Assembly (NCBI GenBank): GCA_964415885.1
Contig: CAYQCE010000023.1
Span: forward strand, 1 to 52,385
Source: CAYQCE01 sp964415885
Lineage (GTDB): Bacteria > Zixibacteria > MSB-5A5 > JAABVY01 > JAHJOQ01
Reading direction: 5' to 3'
DNA length: 52,385 nucleotides
Shown here: piece by piece, positions 1-9,084 of the stretch
Numbering within the stretch: position 1 is the stretch's first letter
How the letters are laid out: each line of letters begins with the position of its first letter
Program-made: the position numbers and the translations under genes
Notes under the pieces: generated by a model
The model's database searches: none
What the model saw: only the letters and a program-made list of their open reading frames with translations
Told to the model about the DNA's origin: nothing

Positions 1-29
1 CTAACCAAGAGTTGTTTTGTGCAGATTTG

Positions 30-45
30 TGTGAAATAAATCACA
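30..45. promoter_or_regulatory. CRP/FNR-family consensus site
   Basis: TGTGA, six bases, then TCACA: a perfect match to the classical CRP-family operator. It lies just upstream of a -35-like hexamer at 52-57, a suitable place for activation of the His-rich protein/TonB receptor genes. No CRP-family regulator is encoded in the window, so the binding protein is unknown. Confidence 0.5.
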
Positions 46-51
46 AACATC

Positions 52-80
52 TTGACAACACATCCGTATTCTTGTTAACT
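52..80 (+). promoter_or_regulatory. Probable sigma-70 promoter for the TonB receptor genes
   Basis: TTGACA at 52-57 is followed after 17 bases by TTAACT at 75-80. The -35 is perfect and the -10 is weak (three of six), which is typical of activator-dependent promoters and fits the CRP-like site next to it. Confidence 0.45.
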
Positions 81-89
81 GCGACGGGA

Positions 90-110
90 TGAAATTGAAA
101 GTCAATTTCA
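90..110. promoter_or_regulatory. Perfect 9-3-9 palindrome, likely repressor operator
   Basis: TGAAATTGA, three bases, TCAATTTCA. The arms are perfectly complementary. The palindrome sits between the predicted -10 and the first start codon, where a bound repressor would block transcription. Its size and A+T-rich arms resemble operators of Fur-family metal regulators. That assignment is inference, prompted by the His-rich protein and TonB receptor downstream. Confidence 0.5.
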
Positions 111-124
111 CTTAGGAGATGGCA

Positions 125-511
125 GTGAGAATCAGGGATGCGGCTTTTGCCGGGATCACCATGATGCGGCTGACAGCAGTGGCTGTCAGCATTACATTAG
201 CGCTCTTCCAGTTAGCGTATGTTTCGAATCTGCACGTTCATGTTCTGCCTGACGGGCGGGTGGTCGTCCACAGTCATCCAGTCGAACGTGACTCGAATAG
301 CGGATCGGGACACAAGCACTCGCAAAACGAACACGCGTTTCTGAACGCTCTCGGCAAGCTCCTTCAAGCGGACATCAGTGACCATTCGCCCGCCCCCGTC
401 TGCCTGGTCTCGATTCAGCTCAGGACTGATTCGAGCGATCAGTGCATTATCTTGCCCATCCATGCCAATTCCGTATGTAGACGCGGCCCTCCCGAATCTG
501 CCGGTATCTAA
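125..511 (+). CDS. Small His-rich exported protein upstream of TonB receptor
   Basis: I do not recognise a named family. An N-terminal hydrophobic stretch (roughly residues 12-33) looks like a signal peptide or anchor. It is followed by a His-rich segment (HVHVLPDGRVVVHSHP, then HKHSQNEHAF), which suggests metal binding outside the cytoplasm. I chose GTG at 125 because AGGAG lies six bases before it; the in-frame ATG at 119 touches that AGGAG directly. The TonB receptor begins 56 bases downstream, so the two are probably co-transcribed. Small His-rich proteins beside outer-membrane receptors often go with zinc or copper uptake, but the substrate here is inferred. The C-terminal third shows no recognisable feature. 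Confidence 0.6.
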   Translation: MRIRDAAFAGITMMRLTAVAVSITLALFQLAYVSNLHVHVLPDGRVVVHSHPVERDSNSGSGHKHSQNEHAFLNALGKLLQADISDHSPAPVCLVSIQLRTDSSDQCIILPIHANSVCRRGPPESAGI

Positions 512-567
512 GAAGCTGATTTTTGAAAACAGATTTAACCAACAACACATAGCCAGCGAGGCTCAAC

Positions 568-2946
568 ATGTACAAGCATATATCTGCTCTGGCTGCGATC
601 CTGGTCATCGTCATCGGATCTGTCAGCCTGAACGCCACAACTTTAACGGGTGAGGTCACTGAGTCGGGGACCGGCCTGCCAGTCCCGTACGCATCAATAC
701 AGATCGAGGGCGCGAACCTCGGAACGATGGCCGATTCTCTCGGCAAATTCGATCTCGAGCATGTCTCCCCTGGAAAGCGCACTGTCGTTATCTCCGCTGT
801 CGGCTTCAAGACCGAACGCATCAGGATAACAGTGTCAGACGACGAACCCTTTGAACTTAACGTGAGCCTGCTATCGGCTCCTATCGATGCGGGAGGAATC
901 GTCGTCACCGCAACTCGCACTCCGCGATATGTCAAAGACGTGCCGGTCTTCACAGAGGTGATCTCGAAGGCATCCATTGAGGACAAATCGGCCCATAACA
1001 TATTTGAGGCACTCGATGGCGAAGCCGGAATCCGGGTCGAGCAGCAATGCCAGGGATGCAATTTCAGTATTCTTCGTATGCAGGGGCTGGGCGCGGATCA
1101 TACTCAGGTAATGCTGGATGGACAGCCGGTCTACTCCGGTCTGACGAGTGTGTACGGCCTGCAACAGATGAGCACCGCTGATGTCGACCAGATCGAGATC
1201 GTGAAGGGTGCCGGTTCCGCTCTCTACGGAAGCAACGCGGTCGCGGGAGCAATCAACATTATCTCGTCGGTACCGCGCAAGACTGAAGGGCGCATTGGAA
1301 TCGAATTCGGCGAGCACGGCACCAATAAATACGACTTCTCAGCGAGTACCCGCAAGGGTAACTGGGGTGTATTCCTGTTCGCACAGCAGTCAGAACAGGA
1401 TGAACTGGACGAGACGGGAGATATCAATGCCTCGAATGGCATAGATGAACCGGATGGCTGGATTGACCGGGTTCGTGCCACCACTAAGAATGCCGGTGCA
1501 AATCTCTACATCGATGATGTCTTTACTGCCGATCGTCTGATCCTAAGAGGTAGATTGCTGACTGATACTCGCCTCGGAGGCTGGCTCACCGCCAACCAGT
1601 TCGAGAATCCGTTTGCGCCCGGAACCGAGCGGATAATCACTGACCGCGCCAGCGGACAGATCGAGTACAATGTCTGGTTTGCAAGCGGCACCGAAGTCAA
1701 CGCGAGTTTCTCGTTCACTTCCCACAAGCGCGATGCCACGAACGACACATTTCTCAGCGACTACGAGGAAGCGTTCGACGAGACACCGCCGGTCCATCTC
1801 ATGCGGCCCTACGTCGCCGATGAAGAACTGATAACCGTCAATGTGAATTTGATCCAGCCTGTCGGCGATAGAAATCAGATTTTGGCCGGGGCGCAGATTT
1901 CTCAAAACAGCATTGATGAAGGAGGAATGTACCTGGATATTGATACAAAGCTGCCATACTATTCGTCATCGAACAAGCACTCATACGATTTCGGAGCATA
2001 TCTTCAGAATGAGATGAGGCTGACTGGAAAGCTCGAAATAGTCGGTGGCATCCGCTTCGATCATCACGAGTCGGAGGATGAATTTCGCGGATCCGGGGAT
2101 GTACTCGCTCGCGGACTCAAACCGCTTGAGTATGACGAGTCGACATTCAACCCGCGTCTGTCGGTCAAATACTCCCTGACAGAGAAGCTCGTGCTTCGCG
2201 GTTCAGCCGGAAGCGGATTCCGTGTGCCGTATGGGTTCTCCGAGGACCTTCACCTCTGCTCGGGATCGCCGCGCGTATTCAAAGGCGGAGAGCTAAAGCC
2301 TGAGCGGTCGTTCAGCTACTCGGTGAATGCAGACTACACAACACCGTCTCTCAGCGCCAATGTCAACATCTACCGGACAGAACTGAAAGACGCTATTGCG
2401 TTTGCGGATGCCGACCCGGAGATCGAAAACCTCGGCTACACGTATCAGTGGGAGAATATCGATGACGCGAATGTCACTGGAATTGAGCTCAACGGGTCGG
2501 TATCGGTGACCACTGGTTTGCTCTTTGGCGCCCGTTGCGAGATATTCAATGGTGAGTACGACAACCCACGCTCGGATTGGGTCGAAACACCGTACGAGGA
2601 TAAAAGCAGGAACATTACACGGTACCCGCAGATCTCCGGCGGATTGAAAGCTGATCTCGATTTCAGTGGCTGGGAACTTATGGCTGACCTCGACTACACG
2701 GGCAAGATGTATATCGATCTCGCCGAGCCGGCGAACGAGTCCGACATCAAAATCTACGAGACCGAACCGTTCGTTCTTCTGAACGCCAAGATCGCCAGAG
2801 ACATGTACGATCGCTATGAGCTGTATATCGGCGCAAAGAATATCTCCGGATACACTCAGAAAGAGAAGCACATTGACGACGCGGCATTTATGTATGCGCC
2901 GGTCTACGGACGAATCATCTACGGCGGCGTGGCAGTCTCGCTCTAA
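568..2946 (+). CDS. TonB-dependent outer-membrane receptor
   Basis: This is a 792-residue outer-membrane importer energised by TonB. After a signal peptide (about residues 1-22) comes a carboxypeptidase-regulatory-like beta-sandwich (GLPVPYASIQIEGANLGTMA and onward, to about 105). The plug domain follows (about 115-235) and includes the typical MLDGQPVYSGL and VEIVKGAGSALYGSNAVAGAINII-type region. The rest is the beta-barrel, with recognisable strand pairs and a LKPERSFSYSVNADY segment common in BtuB/FepA-like receptors. The plug has an unusual CQGCNF Cys pair. The ligand cannot be read from sequence; the preceding His-rich protein and palindromic operator favour a metal or metal chelate. Length is normal for the family. 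Confidence 0.9.
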   Translation: MYKHISALAAILVIVIGSVSLNATTLTGEVTESGTGLPVPYASIQIEGANLGTMADSLGKFDLEHVSPGKRTVVISAVGFKTERIRITVSDDEPFELNVSLLSAPIDAGGIVVTATRTPRYVKDVPVFTEVISKASIEDKSAHNIFEALDGEAGIRVEQQCQGCNFSILRMQGLGADHTQVMLDGQPVYSGLTSVYGLQQMSTADVDQIEIVKGAGSALYGSNAVAGAINIISSVPRKTEGRIGIEFGEHGTNKYDFSASTRKGNWGVFLFAQQSEQDELDETGDINASNGIDEPDGWIDRVRATTKNAGANLYIDDVFTADRLILRGRLLTDTRLGGWLTANQFENPFAPGTERIITDRASGQIEYNVWFASGTEVNASFSFTSHKRDATNDTFLSDYEEAFDETPPVHLMRPYVADEELITVNVNLIQPVGDRNQILAGAQISQNSIDEGGMYLDIDTKLPYYSSSNKHSYDFGAYLQNEMRLTGKLEIVGGIRFDHHESEDEFRGSGDVLARGLKPLEYDESTFNPRLSVKYSLTEKLVLRGSAGSGFRVPYGFSEDLHLCSGSPRVFKGGELKPERSFSYSVNADYTTPSLSANVNIYRTELKDAIAFADADPEIENLGYTYQWENIDDANVTGIELNGSVSVTTGLLFGARCEIFNGEYDNPRSDWVETPYEDKSRNITRYPQISGGLKADLDFSGWELMADLDYTGKMYIDLAEPANESDIKIYETEPFVLLNAKIARDMYDRYELYIGAKNISGYTQKEKHIDDAAFMYAPVYGRIIYGGVAVSL

Positions 2947-2982
2947 ACTGATATTAGCTTGCCATCTTGACAACCTCCAAAC

Positions 2983-3019
2983 ACACGGGGAACCAGAAGC
3001 CACCTTCGGTTCCCCGTGT
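2983..3019 (+). terminator. Strong hairpin after TonB receptor
   Basis: Perfect 12-bp stem (ACACGGGGAACC / GGTTCCCCGTGT) with a 13-base loop, 36 bases after the receptor stop. It lacks a clear T tract, so it may act as a weak terminator or as a 3' stabiliser. Confidence 0.5.
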
Positions 3020-3233
3020 AAAAATAGCGACAAACTCGCGCATACTCAATCTACGGTACACGTATCGAATTCGAAAGATCATCTATCGGTTGACTATTGC
3101 AGCAATCCTGATATCTTTACCCCGTTAACGGAGTTGCACGAATCCATTTTACGCGATGCTAACTGTCGATGAGAGCCTTGCAGCACATGTTCTCACCATT
3201 GAACGATGATGCTCAATCTTCTGTAGTAGAACT

Positions 3234-4601
3234 ATGAATGACAGCAGCGCTCTACAAATCCTGATCGTCGACGACAACCCTGCAGGCCTGGAGAGTCTCA
3301 GTCTTCTCCTCGAAGATCAATACTCTATTCTGCCGGCGGAATCGGGAACTGGCGCGATCGAGGTTTTTAAGTCACATGACAACATCGCTGCCGTAGTGAT
3401 GGACATCAAAATGCCCGATATGTCCGGTATAGAAGCTGCAAGAGAAATTCGATCTATCGCACCTGATACCCGGGTGATATTTCACACCGGTTACCCCGGG
3501 TTGTATGATGAAGACCAGATCGAGAACAGTGAAAGCCCGTTCGGATATGTTCAGAAGGGTGGACCGGCCTGCCAGATAGAGAGGCAAATCAAAAATGCGG
3601 TAGAATCCTACATGCTGAGCAAGGATATCAAACTCCTGGCAGAGTACGCGGAGGTATCATTCGGGATTGTCGGACGATCGGAAGCCATGCGACGAATCTA
3701 CCATCTGATACGCAAGACAGCGCCGACCGACACGAAGATAATGATCCTCGGAGAGACGGGCACCGGTAAGGGCATGATCGCTCGCGCAATACATGACTGC
3801 AGCCCGCGAGCGGACAAACCGTTCAAGAAGTTCAACTGCAATCATACTCCTCCCGATCTCGTCGAATCCGAGCTGTTCGGTCATTTGAAAGGTTCTTTCT
3901 CCGGTGCGCATGACGATCGTATCGGGCTGTTCGAGTATGCTGACGGCGGCACAGTGTTTCTCGACGAAATCGGAGATCTCAGCCCCGCTACGCAGGGAAA
4001 GCTTCTCGATATACTCGAGACCGGTGAGTATGATCCGCTGGGGTGGACGGGCAAATCGAAAAAGACCGATGTAAGGATCATCTGCGCAACGAATCGAGAC
4101 CTCGATACTATGGTCGCCAATGGCGAATTCCGCGAGGATCTATTCTACCGGTTGAGAAACACGGTTGTGGAGGTACCGTCGCTGCGAAAAAGGAAGGAGG
4201 ACATACCGCTGCTCGTAGACTACTTCATCGACAAGCACTCGGACATGCACGCCTTTCCGCAGGTCTATCTTGATTCCTCGGCGCTGCACGTTCTGATGAA
4301 CCATGACTGGCCCGGGAATGTCCGCCAGCTCGAAGAGACAATTCGTTCAACGCTCGTCATGCTCGAATCGCAGGTCATCCTTGAATCGGATATAAGGGAG
4401 ATACTCGGAGAACTCGGTCGGGAAGGTGGCTGGAATGCCGTTGGTGGGCTCGCCGCACGCACTCGAGAATTCAGAAGGAACTGCATAATACAGGCACTGC
4501 ACGAGGCGGAAGGCAATGTCAGTTCTGCGGCACGGCTTCTGGACGTGGACCCGTCCAATCTCAGGAAGTGGATCAAGTCTTACGGTATACCGAGTGACTA
4601 A
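3234..4601 (+). CDS. Sigma-54-dependent response regulator (NtrC family) with variant GAFTGA loop
   Basis: This 455-residue protein has the order receiver, AAA+, Fis-type helix-turn-helix. The receiver (about 1-125) keeps the acidic pair (VDDN) and the phospho-acceptor Asp57 in VVMDIKMPDMSG. The AAA+ domain has Walker A GETGTGKG at 173-180 and GTVFLDEIGDL as Walker B. The C-terminal HTH reads VSSAARLLDVDPSNLRKWIK. The loop that normally contacts sigma-54, GAFTGA, is here GSFSGA (220-225), with both Ala-to-Ser and Thr-to-Ser changes. The sensor kinase starts three bases after the stop, so the pair form one operon. A near-consensus sigma-54 promoter sits just past the kinase, in front of a lipoprotein gene, and is a plausible target. 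Confidence 0.93.
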   Translation: MNDSSALQILIVDDNPAGLESLSLLLEDQYSILPAESGTGAIEVFKSHDNIAAVVMDIKMPDMSGIEAAREIRSIAPDTRVIFHTGYPGLYDEDQIENSESPFGYVQKGGPACQIERQIKNAVESYMLSKDIKLLAEYAEVSFGIVGRSEAMRRIYHLIRKTAPTDTKIMILGETGTGKGMIARAIHDCSPRADKPFKKFNCNHTPPDLVESELFGHLKGSFSGAHDDRIGLFEYADGGTVFLDEIGDLSPATQGKLLDILETGEYDPLGWTGKSKKTDVRIICATNRDLDTMVANGEFREDLFYRLRNTVVEVPSLRKRKEDIPLLVDYFIDKHSDMHAFPQVYLDSSALHVLMNHDWPGNVRQLEETIRSTLVMLESQVILESDIREILGELGREGGWNAVGGLAARTREFRRNCIIQALHEAEGNVSSAARLLDVDPSNLRKWIKSYGIPSD

Positions 4602-4604
4602 GTC

Positions 4605-6869
4605 ATGAGAAAACGCTCGGCTATCATATTCCTCGCACTGGCTTTCATTGTGTCGGTTTCGCGGCTCGAAGCGGTCGACAAGCTGAAACTCGACAACCCG
4701 GAAGATACGGCATACTTGCCTTACGCCGTGAAGATCAACGAAGAATTCAACGCAAATTCTGAATCGTATGCCGTCAAACTACGAGCGAGGATTTTAACTC
4801 CGTTCGATCCCGAAAAGGGAATAGCCGAATTTATAATCGTGCATGCGCCTCCCAGATCACACAACCGACCTGTCACGTTTGATTTCTGCAGCTACCCGCC
4901 GATTAAGATGTTCAATCAAAAAGCTGTCAGGTTGCACGTGAAGGCCTGGGAGATTTTTTATGACAAGCAGGCCGGTCGCAAGATGATCTTCGGCGTGGGC
5001 GATCTGCGGGATTCCGCGTGGGCATTTGTTCTCGATACCGAAACGCTCGAGATCGAGAAGAAATTCCTCATGACTGGCGAGGACAGAAACGGAGACGGCG
5101 AATGGATCCCGGAATTTAAGATGCTGATCACCGAGGACTACGATTGTGATGGGCGGGTCGAGACGTTCTTCCAGATCAACCGGGTCCGCGAATCCGGATA
5201 TCGAACTCTCTATTGTATCGAGCTCGAGACATTTTCGATCGAATGGTCTCTACCGGTGGCATCTCTTCTCGCAATCAGCAACGGTTTCTATGCTCTTGGA
5301 GACTCGATCAGTCCGAAGATTATCTTTGCTGCGCACGGTCCGAGTCAGGGAGCCGAGGATGCGAACTACGATGACCGATTCAAGTATCTCTCAATCGTAA
5401 ATTCAAACGGAGAACTCGAATTCAATCGCGTTGTCGGGATCGAACCAGAGTGCCTGGAGTTAGTGCGGGACGAAGCGGACAGCTGCTTTTATCTCATCCA
5501 TGACATCGAACCGACACCTCACGACAGCGTGCTCAGGCTTGACAGCATTGACGCGGTAAGGGAGACTCTCAAACCGGCCCCACGGCTCTCAAAAGTACTC
5601 GACAATGGGGAAATTATAAAGACCATTCTGCTGAAGTCGCAGGGTCGCTCTGCATGGTTGGCACCGTACGAACCGGAGAATGAGCTGACTCTCTATGTGA
5701 ATAATGCCGATCGAATTGTCAGAGCCTACAATTCGAATCTGGAGGTAATTGCCGAATCCGACCGGATGAAGTTCTGCGCTCCGTCGGCATACTTCGAGAT
5801 GCCGACCGGAGAGCCCGCGATCTTCTGCGGCAGAAGCATATACACCGAAAGCTATGAACATCTCGCTCATGCCAACATCTATGGAAGCATCGACCCGCTG
5901 ACATACAACGAGGATGGAAGAATCAAGGAGTACCTTGTCGCCAACGAACGAGAGTTTTACGTAATCGAACTTCAAAAGCAGGGATTCCTCAATCGTCTGA
6001 GTGCGTTCTACATCGACAACAAGATATATTTTGTTATGGCACTCACCGGATTGTTCGTTGGCCTTCTCGTTGTGAATTACTATCGTCACCGAAATCGACG
6101 GAATCTCGTGCTCATACAGAAACAGAAAACCGAACTCGAAGAAACTCACGCTGAGCTTAAGGCCGCGCAGGAGAAAATAGTCGCACAGGAAAAGTACGTT
6201 CAGGCCCGCGATATTGCCGGAGGATTCGCACACGAAATCCGAAACGCTCTCACCCCGGCCCGACACGCCCTGTCGATACTCTCTAACTCTACAGTTACTA
6301 ACGAATCGCCGGAGAAACTCCAGAAACTGGCCGGGCTCACTCGCAAGGCAGTGATTCGTGCAGTCGACATAACGCAAATGGTCTCCGAATACTCGCGAGT
6401 GGAAGCTATGAAAAAGCCGGAGCCTGTCGAGATCGGGGGTCTTCTCGATGAAATTCGGAACTACCAGAGAGACATCCTGGATGACCGCGGTATCAAACTC
6501 GAAGTCCGGTCGAGTGGTCTGCCCACGGTTTCCGGCAATCGGGAGCAACTCCGGATCGTGTTCGATAATCTGATCAGAAATGCTGTGGATGCTCTCCGAA
6601 ATGAGCCTGACCCGTCTATAGAGATATCAACGGCGATAGACAACTCGTTTCTGCTGATCAGAATAGCCGACAACGGCGAGGGGATACTACCGGAAAACCT
6701 CCCACGAATCTTCGACTTTTTCTTCTCAACGAAACCGGATCGCGGAACCGGAATCGGCCTCGCGATGGCCAGGAAGATTGTCGAGATGTATGACGGTTCC
6801 ATTGAAGTGCAGAGCACACTCGGAGAGGGCACGACTTTTAGGGTCAGACTCTCGATCTGGGAATCGTAA
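4605..6869 (+). CDS. Membrane sensor histidine kinase with large periplasmic domain
   Basis: Partner kinase of the preceding activator; its start is three bases from that stop, suggesting translational coupling. The protein has a signal peptide (about 1-23), a large exported region (to about 470), one transmembrane helix (about 473-495) and a coiled coil (about 500-530). HisKA follows with phospho-acceptor His543 in GFAHEIRNALTPARH, then a C-terminal HATPase with N, G1 and G2 boxes (NLIRNAVDAL, IADNGEGI, GTGIGLAMARKIVEMYDG). The exported region contains Asp/Gly-rich turns (DRNGDGEW, DYDCDGRVE) like calcium-binding or FG-GAP propeller loops, so it may be a beta-propeller sensor. The ligand is unknown. 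Total length is 754 residues. Confidence 0.92.
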   Translation: MRKRSAIIFLALAFIVSVSRLEAVDKLKLDNPEDTAYLPYAVKINEEFNANSESYAVKLRARILTPFDPEKGIAEFIIVHAPPRSHNRPVTFDFCSYPPIKMFNQKAVRLHVKAWEIFYDKQAGRKMIFGVGDLRDSAWAFVLDTETLEIEKKFLMTGEDRNGDGEWIPEFKMLITEDYDCDGRVETFFQINRVRESGYRTLYCIELETFSIEWSLPVASLLAISNGFYALGDSISPKIIFAAHGPSQGAEDANYDDRFKYLSIVNSNGELEFNRVVGIEPECLELVRDEADSCFYLIHDIEPTPHDSVLRLDSIDAVRETLKPAPRLSKVLDNGEIIKTILLKSQGRSAWLAPYEPENELTLYVNNADRIVRAYNSNLEVIAESDRMKFCAPSAYFEMPTGEPAIFCGRSIYTESYEHLAHANIYGSIDPLTYNEDGRIKEYLVANEREFYVIELQKQGFLNRLSAFYIDNKIYFVMALTGLFVGLLVVNYYRHRNRRNLVLIQKQKTELEETHAELKAAQEKIVAQEKYVQARDIAGGFAHEIRNALTPARHALSILSNSTVTNESPEKLQKLAGLTRKAVIRAVDITQMVSEYSRVEAMKKPEPVEIGGLLDEIRNYQRDILDDRGIKLEVRSSGLPTVSGNREQLRIVFDNLIRNAVDALRNEPDPSIEISTAIDNSFLLIRIADNGEGILPENLPRIFDFFFSTKPDRGTGIGLAMARKIVEMYDGSIEVQSTLGEGTTFRVRLSIWES

Positions 6870-7004
6870 ACCGAGTTTTTCTACCCCCGAACCGCTTCAA
6901 TAAACAGGTAAATCCTACCTTCCACGACAATCGAGCCTATCGACCCAACGCTCGAAGACGTTGATTAGCAACACTATCCAAACTTAGCGCGAACTCCGGC
7001 GCGA

Positions 7005-7020
7005 TGGCACATCTCTTGCA
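7005..7020 (+). promoter_or_regulatory. Near-consensus sigma-54 (-24/-12) promoter
   Basis: TGGCACATCTCTTGCA. GG at 7006-7007 and GC at 7018-7019 are exactly ten bases apart, and both TGGCAC and TTGCA are intact. It lies 72 bases upstream of the lipoprotein start at 7092 and just downstream of the sigma-54 regulator/kinase operon, which suggests the lipoprotein genes are its output. Confidence 0.7.
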
Positions 7021-7091
7021 ATACTCCAATGCCGGGAGATGACACGACATCGTTCTCACGCAAGTCAAGTACATTCAACGGAGGAGATTTC

Positions 7092-8129
7092 ATGCGACGG
7101 AGAGGTTTGAGAAGTTCAATCCTGACGATACTCACGAGCATTGCATTGCTGTTTCTCGCCGGATGCGCTGACGAGACAGGCAATCCATTCGAGTTCGAGT
7201 TCGCCGCCGAAAGAGTGCTCGGCGATTTCCGCTTCACATCCTATGAGCACGGCAACACAGTTAGATTCGGTGAGGCGAATTTCGATGGAACCGGTTTCGT
7301 CAGCTACCGGCACCATGTCAACTCCAGCGAACCGCTCGAGAACGGTGCTATGCTCCTGTCGATTGATGATGACGGTCGGCTTTCGTCACCGGATGAGTTA
7401 ATGGCAGGGATGGCCTGCTCAAATCGCAGAATGATCTCTGCAATCGGGATTCACCCCGGCTACTCGAATGAGCTGATCCTGCTGCTGAAAGAGCCGCATG
7501 GCATGTCGGCGGCCAGCCTGAGCGGCTCATACTATTTCACGAATTACGAGTACGGCAACAGAGTGCGGTTCGGGGTAGGTGAATTCGGCGGAAACGGCTT
7601 GCTGTCTGTCAGGGAGATCCTCGATTCGGGCGGTAATCTGGACAACGGATATAACTCATACAGCGTCAGCAGTGACGGAAGGATATCGATCAGTTCTGAC
7701 AATGGAGATCTGGTCGTCGGAATGATCAGCTCCGATGGCGAAGTGGGATCGATGATCGGTGTATACCCCGGAATGGAGAATGAGATAATGATATTCATCA
7801 AGCGCTCGTCCGGAATGTCGAATGCAAGCCTCAAGGGCAGCTATTATCTCACTGACTACATGCACGGAAACAGTGTTGCGTTCGCGGAGATCGAATTCGA
7901 TGGGAAAGACAGCGCTTCCTATCGAATCTTATCGAGTTCCGATTGGGATTTTTCGCCCGGCACGCTCAATTATACCGTGAGTCCCGACGGCAAACTGACA
8001 ATGGCCGGCGACGATATCGGGATGACAATCGGCATGATTAGCAATGACGGCGCAATATTCTCTGCGGTCGGGATCTACTCCGCAGGCGAAGAGAACGAGA
8101 TTATGATTGGAATGAAGAAATGCAATTGA
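7092..8129 (+). CDS. Lipoprotein with three tandem ~100-residue repeats
   Basis: I do not recognise the family. I chose ATG at 7092 because GGAGGAGA lies just upstream. The product begins with a lipoprotein signal ending in the lipobox LAGC. Three homologous repeats of about 100 residues follow. Each opens with a GSYYFTNYEYGNRVRFG-like strand pair and ends with a VGMISSDG...GVYPGMENEIMIFIK-like segment. The repeats look like an all-beta fold built in modules. With a sigma-54 promoter ahead and a sensor kinase/activator operon upstream, it is probably an envelope-stress or surface protein made on demand; that role is inferred. The next gene is a second, unrelated-looking repeat lipoprotein. 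Confidence 0.7.
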   Translation: MRRRGLRSSILTILTSIALLFLAGCADETGNPFEFEFAAERVLGDFRFTSYEHGNTVRFGEANFDGTGFVSYRHHVNSSEPLENGAMLLSIDDDGRLSSPDELMAGMACSNRRMISAIGIHPGYSNELILLLKEPHGMSAASLSGSYYFTNYEYGNRVRFGVGEFGGNGLLSVREILDSGGNLDNGYNSYSVSSDGRISISSDNGDLVVGMISSDGEVGSMIGVYPGMENEIMIFIKRSSGMSNASLKGSYYLTDYMHGNSVAFAEIEFDGKDSASYRILSSSDWDFSPGTLNYTVSPDGKLTMAGDDIGMTIGMISNDGAIFSAVGIYSAGEENEIMIGMKKCN

Positions 8130-8214
8130 GATACGGTGGTGAAAACTCTGAGACAACGTTGACAATAACAAGCTGCGACATCAAACGAAACTCAGCGATG
8201 GATGGGAGGAAAGA

Positions 8215-9039
8215 ATGAGACAGATATCGAGGAGATTACTTATTGCGGTGCTGATGGCTTTGCTATCGGCATTGCTGTTGGTTTCAGGCTGCAGTGATGA
8301 TGAGAATCCGGTAGAGCCGGGCGACGAACCTAAGAGCGGAAGTCTTGTAGGTAGCTGGGGAGGCGGATATCAACCATCATCTTCAAACTTCGACTATGGG
8401 AGCCTTGTGTGTTATCCGAATGGAACGATGATACTCTGGGTTGATGACGATCCCGACAACGACTGCGACAGCCTTGGCGGTGCCGAAGTCGGTCAGTACA
8501 CGTTCGATCGCTCTTCTGGACAACTGTCGTTTGTATGTCTGATAGACAATAACGGCTGTGGCGCCTTTGCCGAGAACGGAGCAAGCTTCGCACATGAGTA
8601 CGAGTACGAAGTGAGAAACGACAGCCTCATCGTATTTGACAAATCGGAGAATAGGATCACAGAACTCTTTGCCAGAACCCAAAGCTCCACCAACCCAATA
8701 GTCGGCTCATGGGGTATCGGACACTACGCTTCGAGCTTCCCTGAATATATGAGCATGACATTTTACGGTAACGGGCTCTATATCATCTGGGCCTCGAACG
8801 ACCCGGTTGATCCGAACAGCTCGAGCGGTGTCGAGATCGGAACGTATGCCTACAACGCATCAGGCAACACCCTCCAGATAAACACTGTCATTCGCGATGA
8901 TAACGGCAGCGAGGGATTCGCTGACGACGGCTCCGAGGAATTCCCGGGAGCTTTCAACTTGACCTGCACCATTGTCAACGACGAAATCACGCTAACGCGC
9001 GGAAGTTCCACCTGGAGCGGACCGAGGGTGATGGAGTGA
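8215..9039 (+). CDS. Lipoprotein with two internal repeats
   Basis: This 274-residue protein starts behind GGGAGGAAAG. A hydrophobic signal ends in the lipobox VSGC, followed by an acidic, Pro-containing linker (SDDENPVEPGDEP). Two homologous halves follow, starting GSWGGGYQPSSSNFDYGS and GSWGIGHYASSFPEYMS. Each contains a WVDDDP/WASNDP segment and a GxYxxxxSSGxL strand, as in small beta-sandwich lipocalin-like domains. The function is unknown. It lies 85 bases after the three-repeat lipoprotein and ahead of a strong terminator, so the two are likely one transcription unit. Confidence 0.65.
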   Translation: MRQISRRLLIAVLMALLSALLLVSGCSDDENPVEPGDEPKSGSLVGSWGGGYQPSSSNFDYGSLVCYPNGTMILWVDDDPDNDCDSLGGAEVGQYTFDRSSGQLSFVCLIDNNGCGAFAENGASFAHEYEYEVRNDSLIVFDKSENRITELFARTQSSTNPIVGSWGIGHYASSFPEYMSMTFYGNGLYIIWASNDPVDPNSSSGVEIGTYAYNASGNTLQINTVIRDDNGSEGFADDGSEEFPGAFNLTCTIVNDEITLTRGSSTWSGPRVME

Positions 9040-9084
9040 ATTAGATTTTCCGGATCGTTCACACAGAGCGATATCGCACGATAA

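Noticed and set aside
5589..6548. Long antisense open frame (319 codons) inside the sensor kinase gene
   Set aside because: The sense strand is a complete, motif-rich kinase; the antisense translation shows no domain.
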